Assembly (NCBI GenBank): GCA_024640765.1
Contig: JAHEEK010000009.1
Location: 26,160 to 90,159 of the forward strand
From: Nereida sp024640765
GTDB taxonomy: Bacteria > Pseudomonadota > Alphaproteobacteria > Rhodobacterales > Rhodobacteraceae
Direction of reading: 5' to 3'
DNA: 64,000 nucleotides
Positions 18,928 to 26,488 of this stretch are shown in pieces; position 1 is the stretch's first letter, and every line of letters starts with the position of its first letter. Below the pieces are notes generated by a model that saw nothing but the letters and a program-made list of their open reading frames with translations, searched no databases and had not been told where the DNA came from. Both the position numbers and the translations under genes were made by a program.

Positions 18928-19809
18928 TTAGAGTCCGTTGACGGGGACTTTGAGCATTGGGTTGCCGTCTTTGTCGGTTGGGACCTCGCCTGCGCGCATG
19001 TTCACTTGGAGCGAGGGGATGATCAGCTTTGGCATGGCGAGCTGTGCGTCGCGTTCCGTGCGGAACTTGATGAAGTCCTCGCGTGTTTTGTCGCCGCCCA
19101 CGTGGATGTTGTTGGCCTTCTCATCGGCCACAGTCGTTTCCCACTGAATGTCGCGCCCGTTGGGCCCGTAGTCGTGGCACATGAACAAACGCATGTCGTC
19201 CGGCAGAGCCAGAACCTTCATGATGCTGTCGTAAAGCTCCTCAGCAGAGCCGCCCGGGAAATCACAGCGCGCTGACCCACCGTCTGGCATAAATAGGGTG
19301 TCGCCCGTAAAGGCCGCGTTGCCCATGACGTGCACCATACAAGCGGGCGTATGGCCGGGCGTATACATGGCAAAGCCCTGCATATTGCCGATCATATAGG
19401 TGTCGCCGTCCTCAAATAGCGCGTCAAACTGACTGCCGTCCCGTTGGAACTCGGTCCCTTCGTTGAAAACCTTGCCAAACACTTCCTGAACAACGGTAAT
19501 CTTGTGACCAACCCCGATTTTGCCGCCCAGCTTTTGTTGAATATAGGGGGCTGCACTCAGGTGATCTGCGTGGACATGGGTCTCGATGATCCACTCCAAC
19601 TTCAGCCCGCGCGTCTCGATCTGGCGGATCAGCTCATTGGCGTGATCAAAGGTGATGCGACCGGCTGCGTAGTCGATGTCCATAACGCTGTCGATGATCG
19701 CGCAGGCATCAGATGTGGGATCTTTGACGATGTAGCTGATCGTGTTTGTCGCGTCATCAAAGAAGGCCTGAACGTCAGGGGTGATGTTCATGTTTACAGG
19801 GTGCGTCAT
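18928..19809 (-). CDS. MBL-fold hydrolase, persulfide dioxygenase/Blh-like
   Basis: 293-residue metallo-beta-lactamase-fold enzyme. The metal motif HVHADHLSAA lies near residue 75, with YTPGHTPACM, FTGDTLF and CHDYGP supplying the further ligands, as in ETHE1-like persulfide dioxygenases and the Blh proteins of BigR operons. The start at 19809 (MTHPVNMNITPDVQ) has GGAGAT upstream, so the longer reading is unlikely. Its neighbours are two YeeE/YedE proteins and a Crp/Fnr regulator, a context known for sulfide and persulfide handling. The probable role is oxidation of glutathione persulfide to sulfite; this is inference from family and context. Confidence 0.87.
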   Translation of the reverse strand: MTHPVNMNITPDVQAFFDDATNTISYIVKDPTSDACAIIDSVMDIDYAAGRITFDHANELIRQIETRGLKLEWIIETHVHADHLSAAPYIQQKLGGKIGVGHKITVVQEVFGKVFNEGTEFQRDGSQFDALFEDGDTYMIGNMQGFAMYTPGHTPACMVHVMGNAAFTGDTLFMPDGGSARCDFPGGSAEELYDSIMKVLALPDDMRLFMCHDYGPNGRDIQWETTVADEKANNIHVGGDKTREDFIKFRTERDAQLAMPKLIIPSLQVNMRAGEVPTDKDGNPMLKVPVNGL

Positions 19810-19918
19810 TGTCAATCTCCTTGGTCTCAGGTGCAGGTGGTGACCGCAGCTTTGCGCCATCCTTAGTGTGTGGGCGGGCAGTAGGCGGCTGGCATGCCAT
19901 CAATTTGAGCGCAGTGTT

Positions 19919-20350
19919 TTATTGAGGCACAGCCCCTGTCGTTATCCGGGTCATCAGGCGTCGCAGGGCAAGTCCGACAACCACCGCAGCGATAAATAGA
20001 ACCACTTCCCAACGCCCCGTCCCAAGGGCGGGAATAGCCGCTCCGGGGCAGAACCCTGCAATGCCCCAGCCGATGCCAAATAACGCAGAACCACCGACAA
20101 GTTTGGGATCAATATTGGTTGCGTTTGGTACTTGGAACGTCCCGCCAAACAAGGGCTGCGCGCGGCGCCACACAGCGCGGTACCCAATCCCTGTGACAAC
20201 CAGTGCACCGCCCATCACAAAGGCGAGGCTGGGGTCCCATGTGCCTGCAATGTCGAAGAAGTTCAGCACTTTGGCTGGGTTCATCATCCCCGACAGAGCG
20301 ATCCCGACGCCAAAGACAAGACCTGTGAGGCCAGCAAAAATCAGTTTCAT
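19919..20350 (-). CDS. YeeE/YedE-family sulfur transporter subunit (DUF6691-type)
   Basis: 143-residue integral membrane protein with four predicted helices. The conserved cysteine motif reads WGIAGFCPGAAIPAL, as in the half-size YeeE/YedE proteins. It lies 3 bp downstream of a second half-size member with the motif GCTSGHGVCG; such pairs act together in sulfur-compound (thiosulfate or persulfide) uptake in related systems. Expression probably starts upstream of the partner gene, where a palindromic operator is present. Confidence 0.88.
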   Translation of the reverse strand: MKLIFAGLTGLVFGVGIALSGMMNPAKVLNFFDIAGTWDPSLAFVMGGALVVTGIGYRAVWRRAQPLFGGTFQVPNATNIDPKLVGGSALFGIGWGIAGFCPGAAIPALGTGRWEVVLFIAAVVVGLALRRLMTRITTGAVPQ

Positions 20351-20353
20351 GGA

Positions 20354-20785
20354 TCAGGCTCCGAACATGTGACGAATGATAAAGACGGTGATGCCGGCAG
20401 TGGCCATAAACGTAGGCACCGCAACAAGCGACCGAATGGAAAAGCGCGACAATCCGCAGACCCCGTGACCCGATGTGCACCCAGATCCCAAGCTCGCGCC
20501 AAAACCTACGATGATGCCGCCGATCACAATCATGGTCGGGCTTACTGGCACATCGACAGCGGGCATTGTGCCACTGACCAAAAAGATCACGCCAGGTGCT
20601 GCGATCATGCCAAGGATCATGGCGGCGCGCCACGATGCCTCTGCACGGTTTTGTGCGAAAACCAGACCGGACATGATACCGGTCGCCCCCAGAATGCGGC
20701 CAAGTCCAAGCATCAACATGACGGCGCCAAGACCAATCGCGAGGCCACCGCCAAGGGAGGCAAAAGGAGTGAAAGCTGTTTCCAT
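20354..20785 (-). CDS. YeeE/YedE-family sulfur transporter subunit
   Basis: 143-residue membrane protein beginning METAFTPFASLGGGLAIGLG. The motif LGSGCTSGHGVCGLSRFS with conserved cysteines is the hallmark of the YeeE/YedE family, whose full-length members move thiosulfate. Together with the downstream half-size subunit it should make up one transporter. An in-frame ATG 12 bp further upstream is possible, but the AGGA site then overlaps the start codon, so 20785 is preferred. The intergenic region upstream carries the palindrome AGTGACATTGTCACT. Confidence 0.88.
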   Translation of the reverse strand: METAFTPFASLGGGLAIGLGAVMLMLGLGRILGATGIMSGLVFAQNRAEASWRAAMILGMIAAPGVIFLVSGTMPAVDVPVSPTMIVIGGIIVGFGASLGSGCTSGHGVCGLSRFSIRSLVAVPTFMATAGITVFIIRHMFGA

Positions 20786-20917
20786 GGTTATGTACATCCT
20801 GTCTTGATGCCAGCCGCCGCCATAAAGCGTCGCGCCGTGCTGCCTGAATTAGTGATCATGAATGCCTCCTCGGGACGATAACATAACCACAGAATACACC
20901 CCAACAGACATGCCTTC

Positions 20918-20932
20918 AGTGACATTGTCACT
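20918..20932. promoter_or_regulatory. palindromic operator candidate upstream of the YeeE/YedE genes
   Basis: AGTGACATTGTCACT is a perfect 7+1+7 palindrome. Its 13-bp core GTGACATTGTCAC recurs exactly at 21804-21816, upstream of the peroxiredoxin gene. A Crp/Fnr-type regulator gene lies between the two sites and is the obvious candidate binder. The half-site spacing (GTGA-N5-TCAC) is one base shorter than the classical CRP site. Confidence 0.6.
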
Positions 20933-20972
20933 TAAGCTACAAGAAGCCAAACCACCGCTCATGTGGCGTTTA

Positions 20973-21638
20973 TTACGCGCTATGCGCTATAGCGGCCAAT
21001 TCGGGCTTGTTGGTGAAGGTAATGATACCGCGCGACTGCGAGATGAGCTCGCGTTTATGGAAATCATTTAGCACACGGGAAATGACTTCACGGGCGGTGC
21101 CGAGTTCGCTGGCGAGCTCTTGATGGGTTTTGCGGATTTCCTTTAAGCCATCCCCAAGCATCAAAAGCCGTTCCGCTAAACGCACGTCGATCCTGCCGAA
21201 GGCAACATCATCCACAACACGCAACAGGTCGATAAGCCTACGTGAGTAGGCTGCAAACACAAAGTTTCGGAACGCATCTTCCTCTGCTGCAAGTCGGTCA
21301 AACGCTGGTTTGGGCAGGACGATTGCTGTCACATCCGTTTCGGCAATTCCTTCCGCGTTATATGCTTCTTCGGCCAATATGCAGGCTGTCGTGAGAACAC
21401 AGCTATCGCCGGCTTCGACACGGTAAAGAACAATCTCGCGTCCACTATCAGAACTTTGAGACACGCGAATACGACCGTCATATAAAAAGAAAAGGCTCTC
21501 GGGCACGTTCATCGGTCCAAAGACCTGATCTCCACGTTTGATATGGATCACGCGGGCAGTAGCGGTCAGGCGTTTACGAGCAGCGGCGGGCAGCGCGGCA
21601 GTTCCGGCGAAACGTTCGGTCCAATCAAACTGTGTCAT
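20973..21638 (-). CDS. Crp/Fnr-family regulator of the sulfur module
   Basis: 221-residue regulator: an N-terminal cyclic-nucleotide-binding-like barrel (residues ~30-125) and a C-terminal winged helix with recognition helix region HQELASELGTAREVISRVLNDF (~170-191). There is no FNR-type N-terminal cysteine cluster, so an iron-sulfur oxygen sensor is unlikely. Two cysteines, at about 80 and 86 (GDSCVLTTACILAEE), sit in the barrel where a ligand would bind and could form a redox or persulfide switch (inference). It lies between the YeeE pair and the peroxiredoxin, both of which carry the same palindrome upstream. Confidence 0.88.
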   Translation of the reverse strand: MTQFDWTERFAGTAALPAAARKRLTATARVIHIKRGDQVFGPMNVPESLFFLYDGRIRVSQSSDSGREIVLYRVEAGDSCVLTTACILAEEAYNAEGIAETDVTAIVLPKPAFDRLAAEEDAFRNFVFAAYSRRLIDLLRVVDDVAFGRIDVRLAERLLMLGDGLKEIRKTHQELASELGTAREVISRVLNDFHKRELISQSRGIITFTNKPELAAIAHSA

Positions 21639-21802
21639 TTAACGCTCCGTTTTTTTGGAATCATGATGCCTTTTTTCAAGCTTGGAATACATCGCAATAA
21701 TGCGCGAGAGTTTGCAGTAGCGACGTTGTGCGGCAGTTCAAAAGTGCGCAGCGTGGATTGCATGACTGAACCTGCATATTAAATACGCAATAATGCCAGT
21801 TA

Positions 21803-21817
21803 CGTGACATTGTCACG
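21803..21817. promoter_or_regulatory. palindromic operator candidate upstream of the peroxiredoxin
   Basis: CGTGACATTGTCACG is a perfect palindrome that contains the same 13-bp core as the site at 20918-20932. It lies 55 bp upstream of the proposed peroxiredoxin start and 165 bp upstream of the Crp/Fnr gene start, so it could serve both divergent genes. Confidence 0.6.
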
Positions 21818-21871
21818 GATTTTCTGGCTGATAATTACGATAATGATTGCAGGCATTAAACGGAGATAAAC

Positions 21872-22507
21872 ATTCCCTTACTTCTTGGAGACACAGTTCC
21901 AGATTTCAACGCTGGAACCACGAACGGCCCCATTTCGTTTCATGATTGGATCGGGGACGAATGGGCGTTCTTTTTCAGCCACCCCGCGGATTTCACACCC
22001 GTTTGTACAACGGAAATGGGCCGGACGGCACAGTTGGCTGAAAACTTTGCCCAACGCGGTGTGAAGCCAATTGGCCTAAGTACTGACCAAGTTTCAGAGC
22101 ACCTTAAGTGGATTGAAGACGTGAATTATACTCAAAGCACAACGCTGCGTTTTCCGATTGTTGCGGACCCAGATTGCGAAGTTGCGAAGCTTTATGGGAT
22201 GATCCACCCAGGTGAGTCGCAAACCGCTGCGGTCCGCTCTGTCTTCATCATCGACCCCAACAAAAAGCTGCGTCTGACAATGACGTACCCCATGAGCGTC
22301 GGGCGTAACTTCGATGAAATTCTACGTGTGATCGATGCGTTGCAAACTGGCGATGCGAATGGTGTTGCGACACCAGCTGATTGGCGTCCGGGTGATCTTG
22401 CTATCATTCCGCCTTCCGTTTCAAATTCCGAGGCCACGGAGAAGTTCCCGCAAGGATTTGATGAAATCCGCCCATATTTGCGCACCGTCGATATCAGCAG
22501 CAAATAA
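21872..22507 (+). CDS. 1-Cys peroxiredoxin (Prx6-like) with apparent ATT start
   Basis: 211-residue thiol peroxidase that reduces peroxides. The peroxidatic cysteine (residue 45) is in SHPADFTPVCTTEMG, and the C-terminal extension (GDLAIIPPSVSN, then EIRPYLRT) is typical of the 1-Cys group. The first in-frame ATG, at 22016, lies after the catalytic cysteine, so translation must begin earlier. Between an in-frame TAA at 21857 and 22016 there is no ATG, GTG or TTG. A CGGAG ribosome site at 21861-21865 is spaced 6 nt from ATT at 21872, which begins xPLLLGDTVPDFNAGT, the normal N-terminus for the family. I infer initiation at ATT. It is divergent from the Crp/Fnr gene. Confidence 0.85.
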   Translation: MPLLLGDTVPDFNAGTTNGPISFHDWIGDEWAFFFSHPADFTPVCTTEMGRTAQLAENFAQRGVKPIGLSTDQVSEHLKWIEDVNYTQSTTLRFPIVADPDCEVAKLYGMIHPGESQTAAVRSVFIIDPNKKLRLTMTYPMSVGRNFDEILRVIDALQTGDANGVATPADWRPGDLAIIPPSVSNSEATEKFPQGFDEIRPYLRTVDISSK

Positions 22508-22517
22508 GATGCCACCT

Positions 22518-22557
22518 CGAAAGGGCGCGTTTGATTGATGCAAGCATTGCCCTTTCG
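22518..22557 (+). terminator. hairpin after the peroxiredoxin gene
   Basis: CGAAAGGGC and GCCCTTTCG form a perfect 9-bp stem around a 22-base loop, 10 bp after the stop codon. There is no T run, so it may be a weak terminator or an mRNA-stabilising hairpin. The gap to 22742 shows no gene. Confidence 0.45.
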
Positions 22558-22742
22558 CACGTCCTACAGAACAGGCTCTGTCTGGTTGTATCGGACGTCA
22601 TCTTGGTGCCAAAAGCTCTGTAAAATTGGGGTTTTAGGGTAGGGGCCATGGTGCTTTAAGAACGCAAGACCAACTTTAAACGCCCCAACCCGAGATCAAC
22701 TTATCCAGCGATTTGCATTTCGCTTTTCCCGACACATCTACG

Positions 22743-22779
22743 CAATAAAAAACAGCGCCCTCTATCAAAGAGGACGCTG
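22743..22779 (-). terminator. Rho-independent terminator after rpsU
   Basis: On the minus strand CAGCGTCCTCT and AGAGGGCGCTG pair (11 bp, one G-T pair) around a 5-base loop and are followed by TTTTTTATT. It lies ~34 bp beyond the rpsU stop. Confidence 0.88.
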
Positions 22780-22812
22780 ATCAAATTCGTACAGCAGCTG
22801 GTTTGCAGTAAC

Positions 22813-23019
22813 TTACAGCATACCTTCGCGCTGCGCTTTTTTGCGTGCAAGTTTGCGCTGGCGGCTAATCGCCTCTTTTTGCTCACGTGCTTTTTTCACT
22901 GATGGCTTTTCGAAATGCTGCTTAAGCTTCATTTCACGAAACACACCTTCGCGCTGCAATTTTTTCTTAAGCGCGCGAAGAGCTTGATCGACGTTGTTGT
23001 CGCGTACACTGACTTCCAT
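22813..23019 (-). CDS. rpsU: 30S ribosomal protein S21
   Basis: 68-residue basic protein of the small ribosomal subunit, needed for base-pairing of mRNA with the 16S rRNA 3' end. The start MEVSVRDNNVDQALRALKKK and the lysine/arginine-rich C-terminus KLARKKAQREGML are characteristic. It is a lone gene with its own terminator and is probably the last core gene before the accessory region to its right. Confidence 0.95.
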   Translation of the reverse strand: MEVSVRDNNVDQALRALKKKLQREGVFREMKLKQHFEKPSVKKAREQKEAISRQRKLARKKAQREGML

Positions 23020-23192
23020 TTGATCTCTGCCGTATTTGGAAAAATTAATTGAAGGTCACATGGCAGTAAATCGAGGAGAAATCAAACGGAATCTACCCCA
23101 GATAACGAGACTCTCTTGTTTTCAGGCGATTGACTGCGAGTATCCGTTAGTACTGGGGGCACTACGTGTGAAAACCACCGCATACTTCGACT

Positions 23193-23594
23193 TCAAGCGC
23201 TCGCTTCATTAAGCTTAGCATCTTCAAGAACTTTACGAGCAATACGAAAGCACTCCAGCGCTTGAGGAACGCCGCAGTATATTCCAATGACATGAATAAT
23301 GGCTCGGATTTCGTCTTGCGTTACACCATTGTTAATCGCGCCACGGCAATGGATTTCCCACTCGTGCATTTTGCCCAAGGCGCCAATCATCGACAGGTTC
23401 ATCATCGATCTGGTCTTAGCATCGATCACGTCATCGCCCCAACCGAACCCCCAACACCACGCGGTCATGGCTTCTTGGAAAGGGCGGGTAAAGCCATCCG
23501 CTGCCGCGAGGTTCCTTTCAACATATTCTGCGCCTAGCGTTGATTTGCGTTGCTCTAGCCCCTTGAGAAACAGGTCTTCATTAAATGCGCTCAT
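23193..23594 (-). CDS. carboxymuconolactone decarboxylase-family protein, copy 1
   Basis: 133-residue AhpD/CMD-fold protein (gamma-carboxymuconolactone decarboxylase-like) with EIHCRGAINNGVTQDEIR, the conserved histidine/cysteine-adjacent segment of the family. It differs from the copy at 43236-43637 at only 9 of 133 residues by eye. It is preceded (4 bp upstream) by the last ~34 codons of an aldehyde dehydrogenase gene that is complete at the other copy, so this locus is a truncated duplicate. The reading frame is intact and could be expressed, though its promoter was probably lost with the missing upstream gene. The actual reaction is unknown. Confidence 0.85.
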   Translation of the reverse strand: MSAFNEDLFLKGLEQRKSTLGAEYVERNLAAADGFTRPFQEAMTAWCWGFGWGDDVIDAKTRSMMNLSMIGALGKMHEWEIHCRGAINNGVTQDEIRAIIHVIGIYCGVPQALECFRIARKVLEDAKLNEASA

Positions 23595-23597
23595 GTC

Positions 23598-23700
23598 TTA
23601 TCCTTGCAGCCTTATCGCGACGTTTTTCGTCTGTACATAATTCCACAGAGCCTCGCGGCCCTTTTCGCGCCCATAGCCCGATTTGCCGTAGCCGCCAAAT
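23598..23700 (-). pseudogene. C-terminal scrap of an aldehyde dehydrogenase gene
   Basis: Reading on the minus strand gives FGGYGKSGYGREKGREALWN and so on to NVAIRLQG and a stop 3 bp before the neighbouring CMD start. This is the same junction as in the complete gene at 43641-45086. Similarity stops abruptly after the FGG motif at about 23700, next to a dispersed repeat. Confidence 0.85.
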
Positions 23701-23750
23701 AAAATACACGCGCACTTCGCCGTCTAGTATCAGATGTGTGTCATTGCGCA

Positions 23751-23822
23751 GCTGCCGCATGTCCTGCTCCTCTCCACAACATTACGGCAGGGTGCACCAA
23801 CAAGTCTACGGAAGTGTGTGTT
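23751..23822 (+). repeat. dispersed repeat, copy 1
   Basis: About 72 bp beginning GCTGCCGCATGTCCTGCT and ending CAAGTCTACGGAAGTGTGTG. It closely matches 41646-41716 over its whole length and 25923-25970 over the last ~48 bp. The core begins CACAACA and ends AGTGTGTG, which are near-inverted repeats. No gene is recognisable in it. It lies between the aldehyde dehydrogenase scrap and htpG. Confidence 0.75.
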
Positions 23823-23906
23823 TGGGGGCGAAGGTTAGTAAGATCGGTTAGTTATTGTATCCTTGGATCAAATTACTATTTCTCATCCAAAGAATAGGAG
23901 GCTCAT

Positions 23907-25748
23907 ATGACAGAACAAACTCACAACTTTGAAGCCGATACAGGCAAGATCCTCAACATTGTTATTAACTCACTGTATTCTGACAGAGACATCTTTCTGC
24001 GTGAGCTTTTATCGAATGCTTCAGACGCGATTCATAAGCGAAAGCTATTGGGGCAGACACAGCCCGACATCTTAAATTCGGACGAAGATCAGATCTTGGT
24101 CGTCGTTGATGAAAAGAAGAAAACAGTTGAAATTATAGATACTGGCATCGGTCTAAATGCTGATGATCTCACAGAAACGCTGGGAACGATTGCTCGTTCA
24201 GGAACATCTTCATTCTTAGACAGCATTGAAGAAGCTGCTGATAGCAAAAATGCAGCCAAAGCACTTATTGGTAAATTCGGTGTGGGCTTTTATTCTGCTT
24301 TCATGGTTGCAGAGAAAGTCGTCGTGACCACGAGGAAAGCCGGCGAAGCTGAAGGCAGCATTTGGGAAAGTGATGGTAAAGCGGGATATACAATTACCGC
24401 TTCAAATGAAGAACAGCCCGTTGGGACTTCCATTAAACTGTTCTTGCGCAAGGATGCCAAAGAATATGCAGAAATTCATAAGCTCAAAGAGCTCATCAAA
24501 AAATATTCGGATCACATACTAGTTCCGATTTTTGTGCAGTCTAAGGATGTAGAAAGAGAACAAGCGAACAGTGCGCTAGCATTGTGGACAAAGTCGCCTC
24601 CCGAGGTCTCAGAAGAAGAATATTCTGAGTTCTATAAGGGCAGTTTAAGTGCTTTTGATGAACCATATATTACTCTGCACAATAAGACTGAAGGTTCGAT
24701 AGATTTTACCAATCTTCTGTTTATCCCTCAAACTGCGCCTTTTGATCTTTTTGAGCCTGAACGAAAAACAAAAGTCAGCCTTTATATCAACCGAGTATTC
24801 ATCAGCCAGGACGTTGATGGGGTGCTCCCTAGTTGGCTGCGCTTTGTAAAGGGTGTTCTTGATACCACGAGCCTTGACCTAAACGTCAGCAGAGAAATGG
24901 TTCAGAACAGCCCTGTTATCAAAAAGATCTCGAAGTCAGTTACAAAACGGATCGTCTCCGAACTTAAGAAGAAGTTGAAAAAAGATGAAGCAGGGTACGA
25001 CGCATTCTGGGAGCAATTTGGCAAAGTCTTAAAAGAGGGGCTCTATGAAGACTTTGAATATCGTGACAAGATTGCAGAGATTACTCGTGCATACTCACTC
25101 AAGCATCAAAAGCTGATCAGCCTTGATGCCTATCTGGACGAGATGACAGATAAGCAAGATAAGATCTACTACCTTACTGCTGATACATTGAAGCAAGCTA
25201 AGACTAGCCCCCACCTAGAGGGCTTTAGAGCCAAAGATATTGACGTGTTATTGATGACTGATCCCATCGATGCGTTTTGGATGTCACAGATGGGTGCGTA
25301 CAAGGAGAAGTCATTCTTATCTATCTCACGTGACAAGTATGATCTTTCTGAACTGTCTGAAGAAAACTCAGATGAAGCAGCCAACGAAATCGAGACCAAT
25401 TCGATCGCATTGTTAATCAAGGATTGTTTGGGCGATGTTGTTGAAGATGTAAAAGCGACAACATCACTTGTCGAAAGCCCGGTCAGATTAGTTGCTGGTG
25501 AAGGTGGTTTGGACTTCAACTTAGAACGCATCCTAAAAGCGCAAAACCCTGACTTTGAGGGTAGTAAAAAGACTTTGGAAGTAAATGCGGATCACACCCT
25601 AGTTCGTAAAATTCCAGAGCTTACTCCTGAGCTTCAAAAAGCCCTTAGCCGAGTTCTATTTGAGCAAGCGAGGGTTTTGGACGGCGAAATGCCTTCAGAT
25701 CCACAGCAGTTCTCGAAGGACCTAATCGCAATAGGCACTGCACTCTAA
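23907..25748 (+). CDS. htpG: molecular chaperone HtpG (Hsp90)
   Basis: 613-residue cytoplasmic ATP-dependent chaperone, full length for bacterial Hsp90. The ATPase motifs are intact: ELLSNASDAIHK (residue ~35), DTGIGLNADDL, GTIARSGTS and GKFGVGFYSAFMVAEKV. The middle-domain catalytic arginine lies in LNVSREMVQNSP. It starts with ATG after AGGAGG at 23896-23901. Base composition is visibly more AT-rich than the core genes at the left, and copies of one dispersed repeat lie on both sides in direct orientation. Together these suggest acquisition by transfer. A long hairpin follows the stop. Confidence 0.96.
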   Translation: MTEQTHNFEADTGKILNIVINSLYSDRDIFLRELLSNASDAIHKRKLLGQTQPDILNSDEDQILVVVDEKKKTVEIIDTGIGLNADDLTETLGTIARSGTSSFLDSIEEAADSKNAAKALIGKFGVGFYSAFMVAEKVVVTTRKAGEAEGSIWESDGKAGYTITASNEEQPVGTSIKLFLRKDAKEYAEIHKLKELIKKYSDHILVPIFVQSKDVEREQANSALALWTKSPPEVSEEEYSEFYKGSLSAFDEPYITLHNKTEGSIDFTNLLFIPQTAPFDLFEPERKTKVSLYINRVFISQDVDGVLPSWLRFVKGVLDTTSLDLNVSREMVQNSPVIKKISKSVTKRIVSELKKKLKKDEAGYDAFWEQFGKVLKEGLYEDFEYRDKIAEITRAYSLKHQKLISLDAYLDEMTDKQDKIYYLTADTLKQAKTSPHLEGFRAKDIDVLLMTDPIDAFWMSQMGAYKEKSFLSISRDKYDLSELSEENSDEAANEIETNSIALLIKDCLGDVVEDVKATTSLVESPVRLVAGEGGLDFNLERILKAQNPDFEGSKKTLEVNADHTLVRKIPELTPELQKALSRVLFEQARVLDGEMPSDPQQFSKDLIAIGTAL

Positions 25749-25752
25749 AGTG

Positions 25753-25787
25753 ATTGGATAAGCGGGTATTAATCCTGCTTATCCAAT
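25753..25787 (+). terminator. hairpin after htpG
   Basis: ATTGGATAAGCGGG pairs with CCTGCTTATCCAAT (14 bp with one G-T pair) around TATTAAT, 4 bp after the stop codon. No T run follows, so termination strength is uncertain. Confidence 0.6.
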
Positions 25788-25922
25788 TCAACGATCTCTC
25801 ATGTATAAACGCATGAACTCCTTATAAGAAATTGCTTAGCGTTTTCTTGCAGTCTTTCGCTGCGGGTATGTGACCAGTGACATCTATAGCGGAACCAGCC
25901 AATCTGCTGTCACTATCCCCCG

Positions 25923-25970
25923 CACAACACTACGGCAGGGCGTACCAACAAGTCTATGGAAGTGTGTGTA
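25923..25970 (+). repeat. dispersed repeat, copy 2 (core only)
   Basis: The core CACAACACTACGGCAGGG through AGTGTGTGT matches copies at 23775-23822 and 41669-41716 with a few substitutions. The upstream ~24 bp present in the other copies is replaced here. It sits downstream of htpG, in the same orientation as copy 1 upstream of htpG. Confidence 0.7.
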
Positions 25971-26043
25971 AGAGAAGCAGACAGATTTGCAGCCTGCTAT
26001 CTTAGAGCTGACTGTGTTTACGAAAATAGTTAGGAGGCCCGTT

Positions 26044-26340
26044 ATGAAAAGACGACAGTTTGTAGCGGGTATAGGGCTGTTTACCTTAGCTGCTCCTTAC
26101 GTAAGAGCGGATAATCAAGCGCTAGGTCTGCTACCTGAGAGCTCTAACGTAGTGTTCATGGGGCATGCGCTAGCGCCCGGTTTTGGCGATCCAGCAAACT
26201 TTGAAATTGGTAACTGTGCGACCCAACGTAACTTAGACGATGTGGGTAGAAAAAAGTCTCGACTAATTGGAGCAATACTGAAATGCGAAGAGTTAGACTT
26301 TGATGCCGTTTACACAAGCCAATGGTGGCGCTGTCCATAA
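26044..26340 (+). pseudogene. histidine phosphatase-family protein, truncated
   Basis: The 98-codon frame starts MKRRQFVAGIGLFTLAAPYV, a twin-arginine-like export signal, then NVVFMGHALAPGFGDPANFE and TQRNLDDVGRKKSRLIGA, which matches the N-terminal half of the histidine phosphatase (phosphoglycerate mutase-like) family. The catalytic RH pair is GH here: the arginine codon position reads GGG. The frame stops at DAVYTSQWWRCP, so the C-terminal half with the remaining active-site residues is absent. Both the lost arginine and the truncation point to a dead gene. Confidence 0.75.
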
Positions 26341-26488
26341 ACTGCGACTCACTCTTTGATGCTGAGCGTATTCTAGAACGCTGAGCGGACAAGATTTATA
26401 CACGTAAGTCACGTACTTGAATTCGGGATCAGAAGCGGCAATAACCACCACTCGTCATAAACGCCCCCACAACTACTTACACAAGCAA

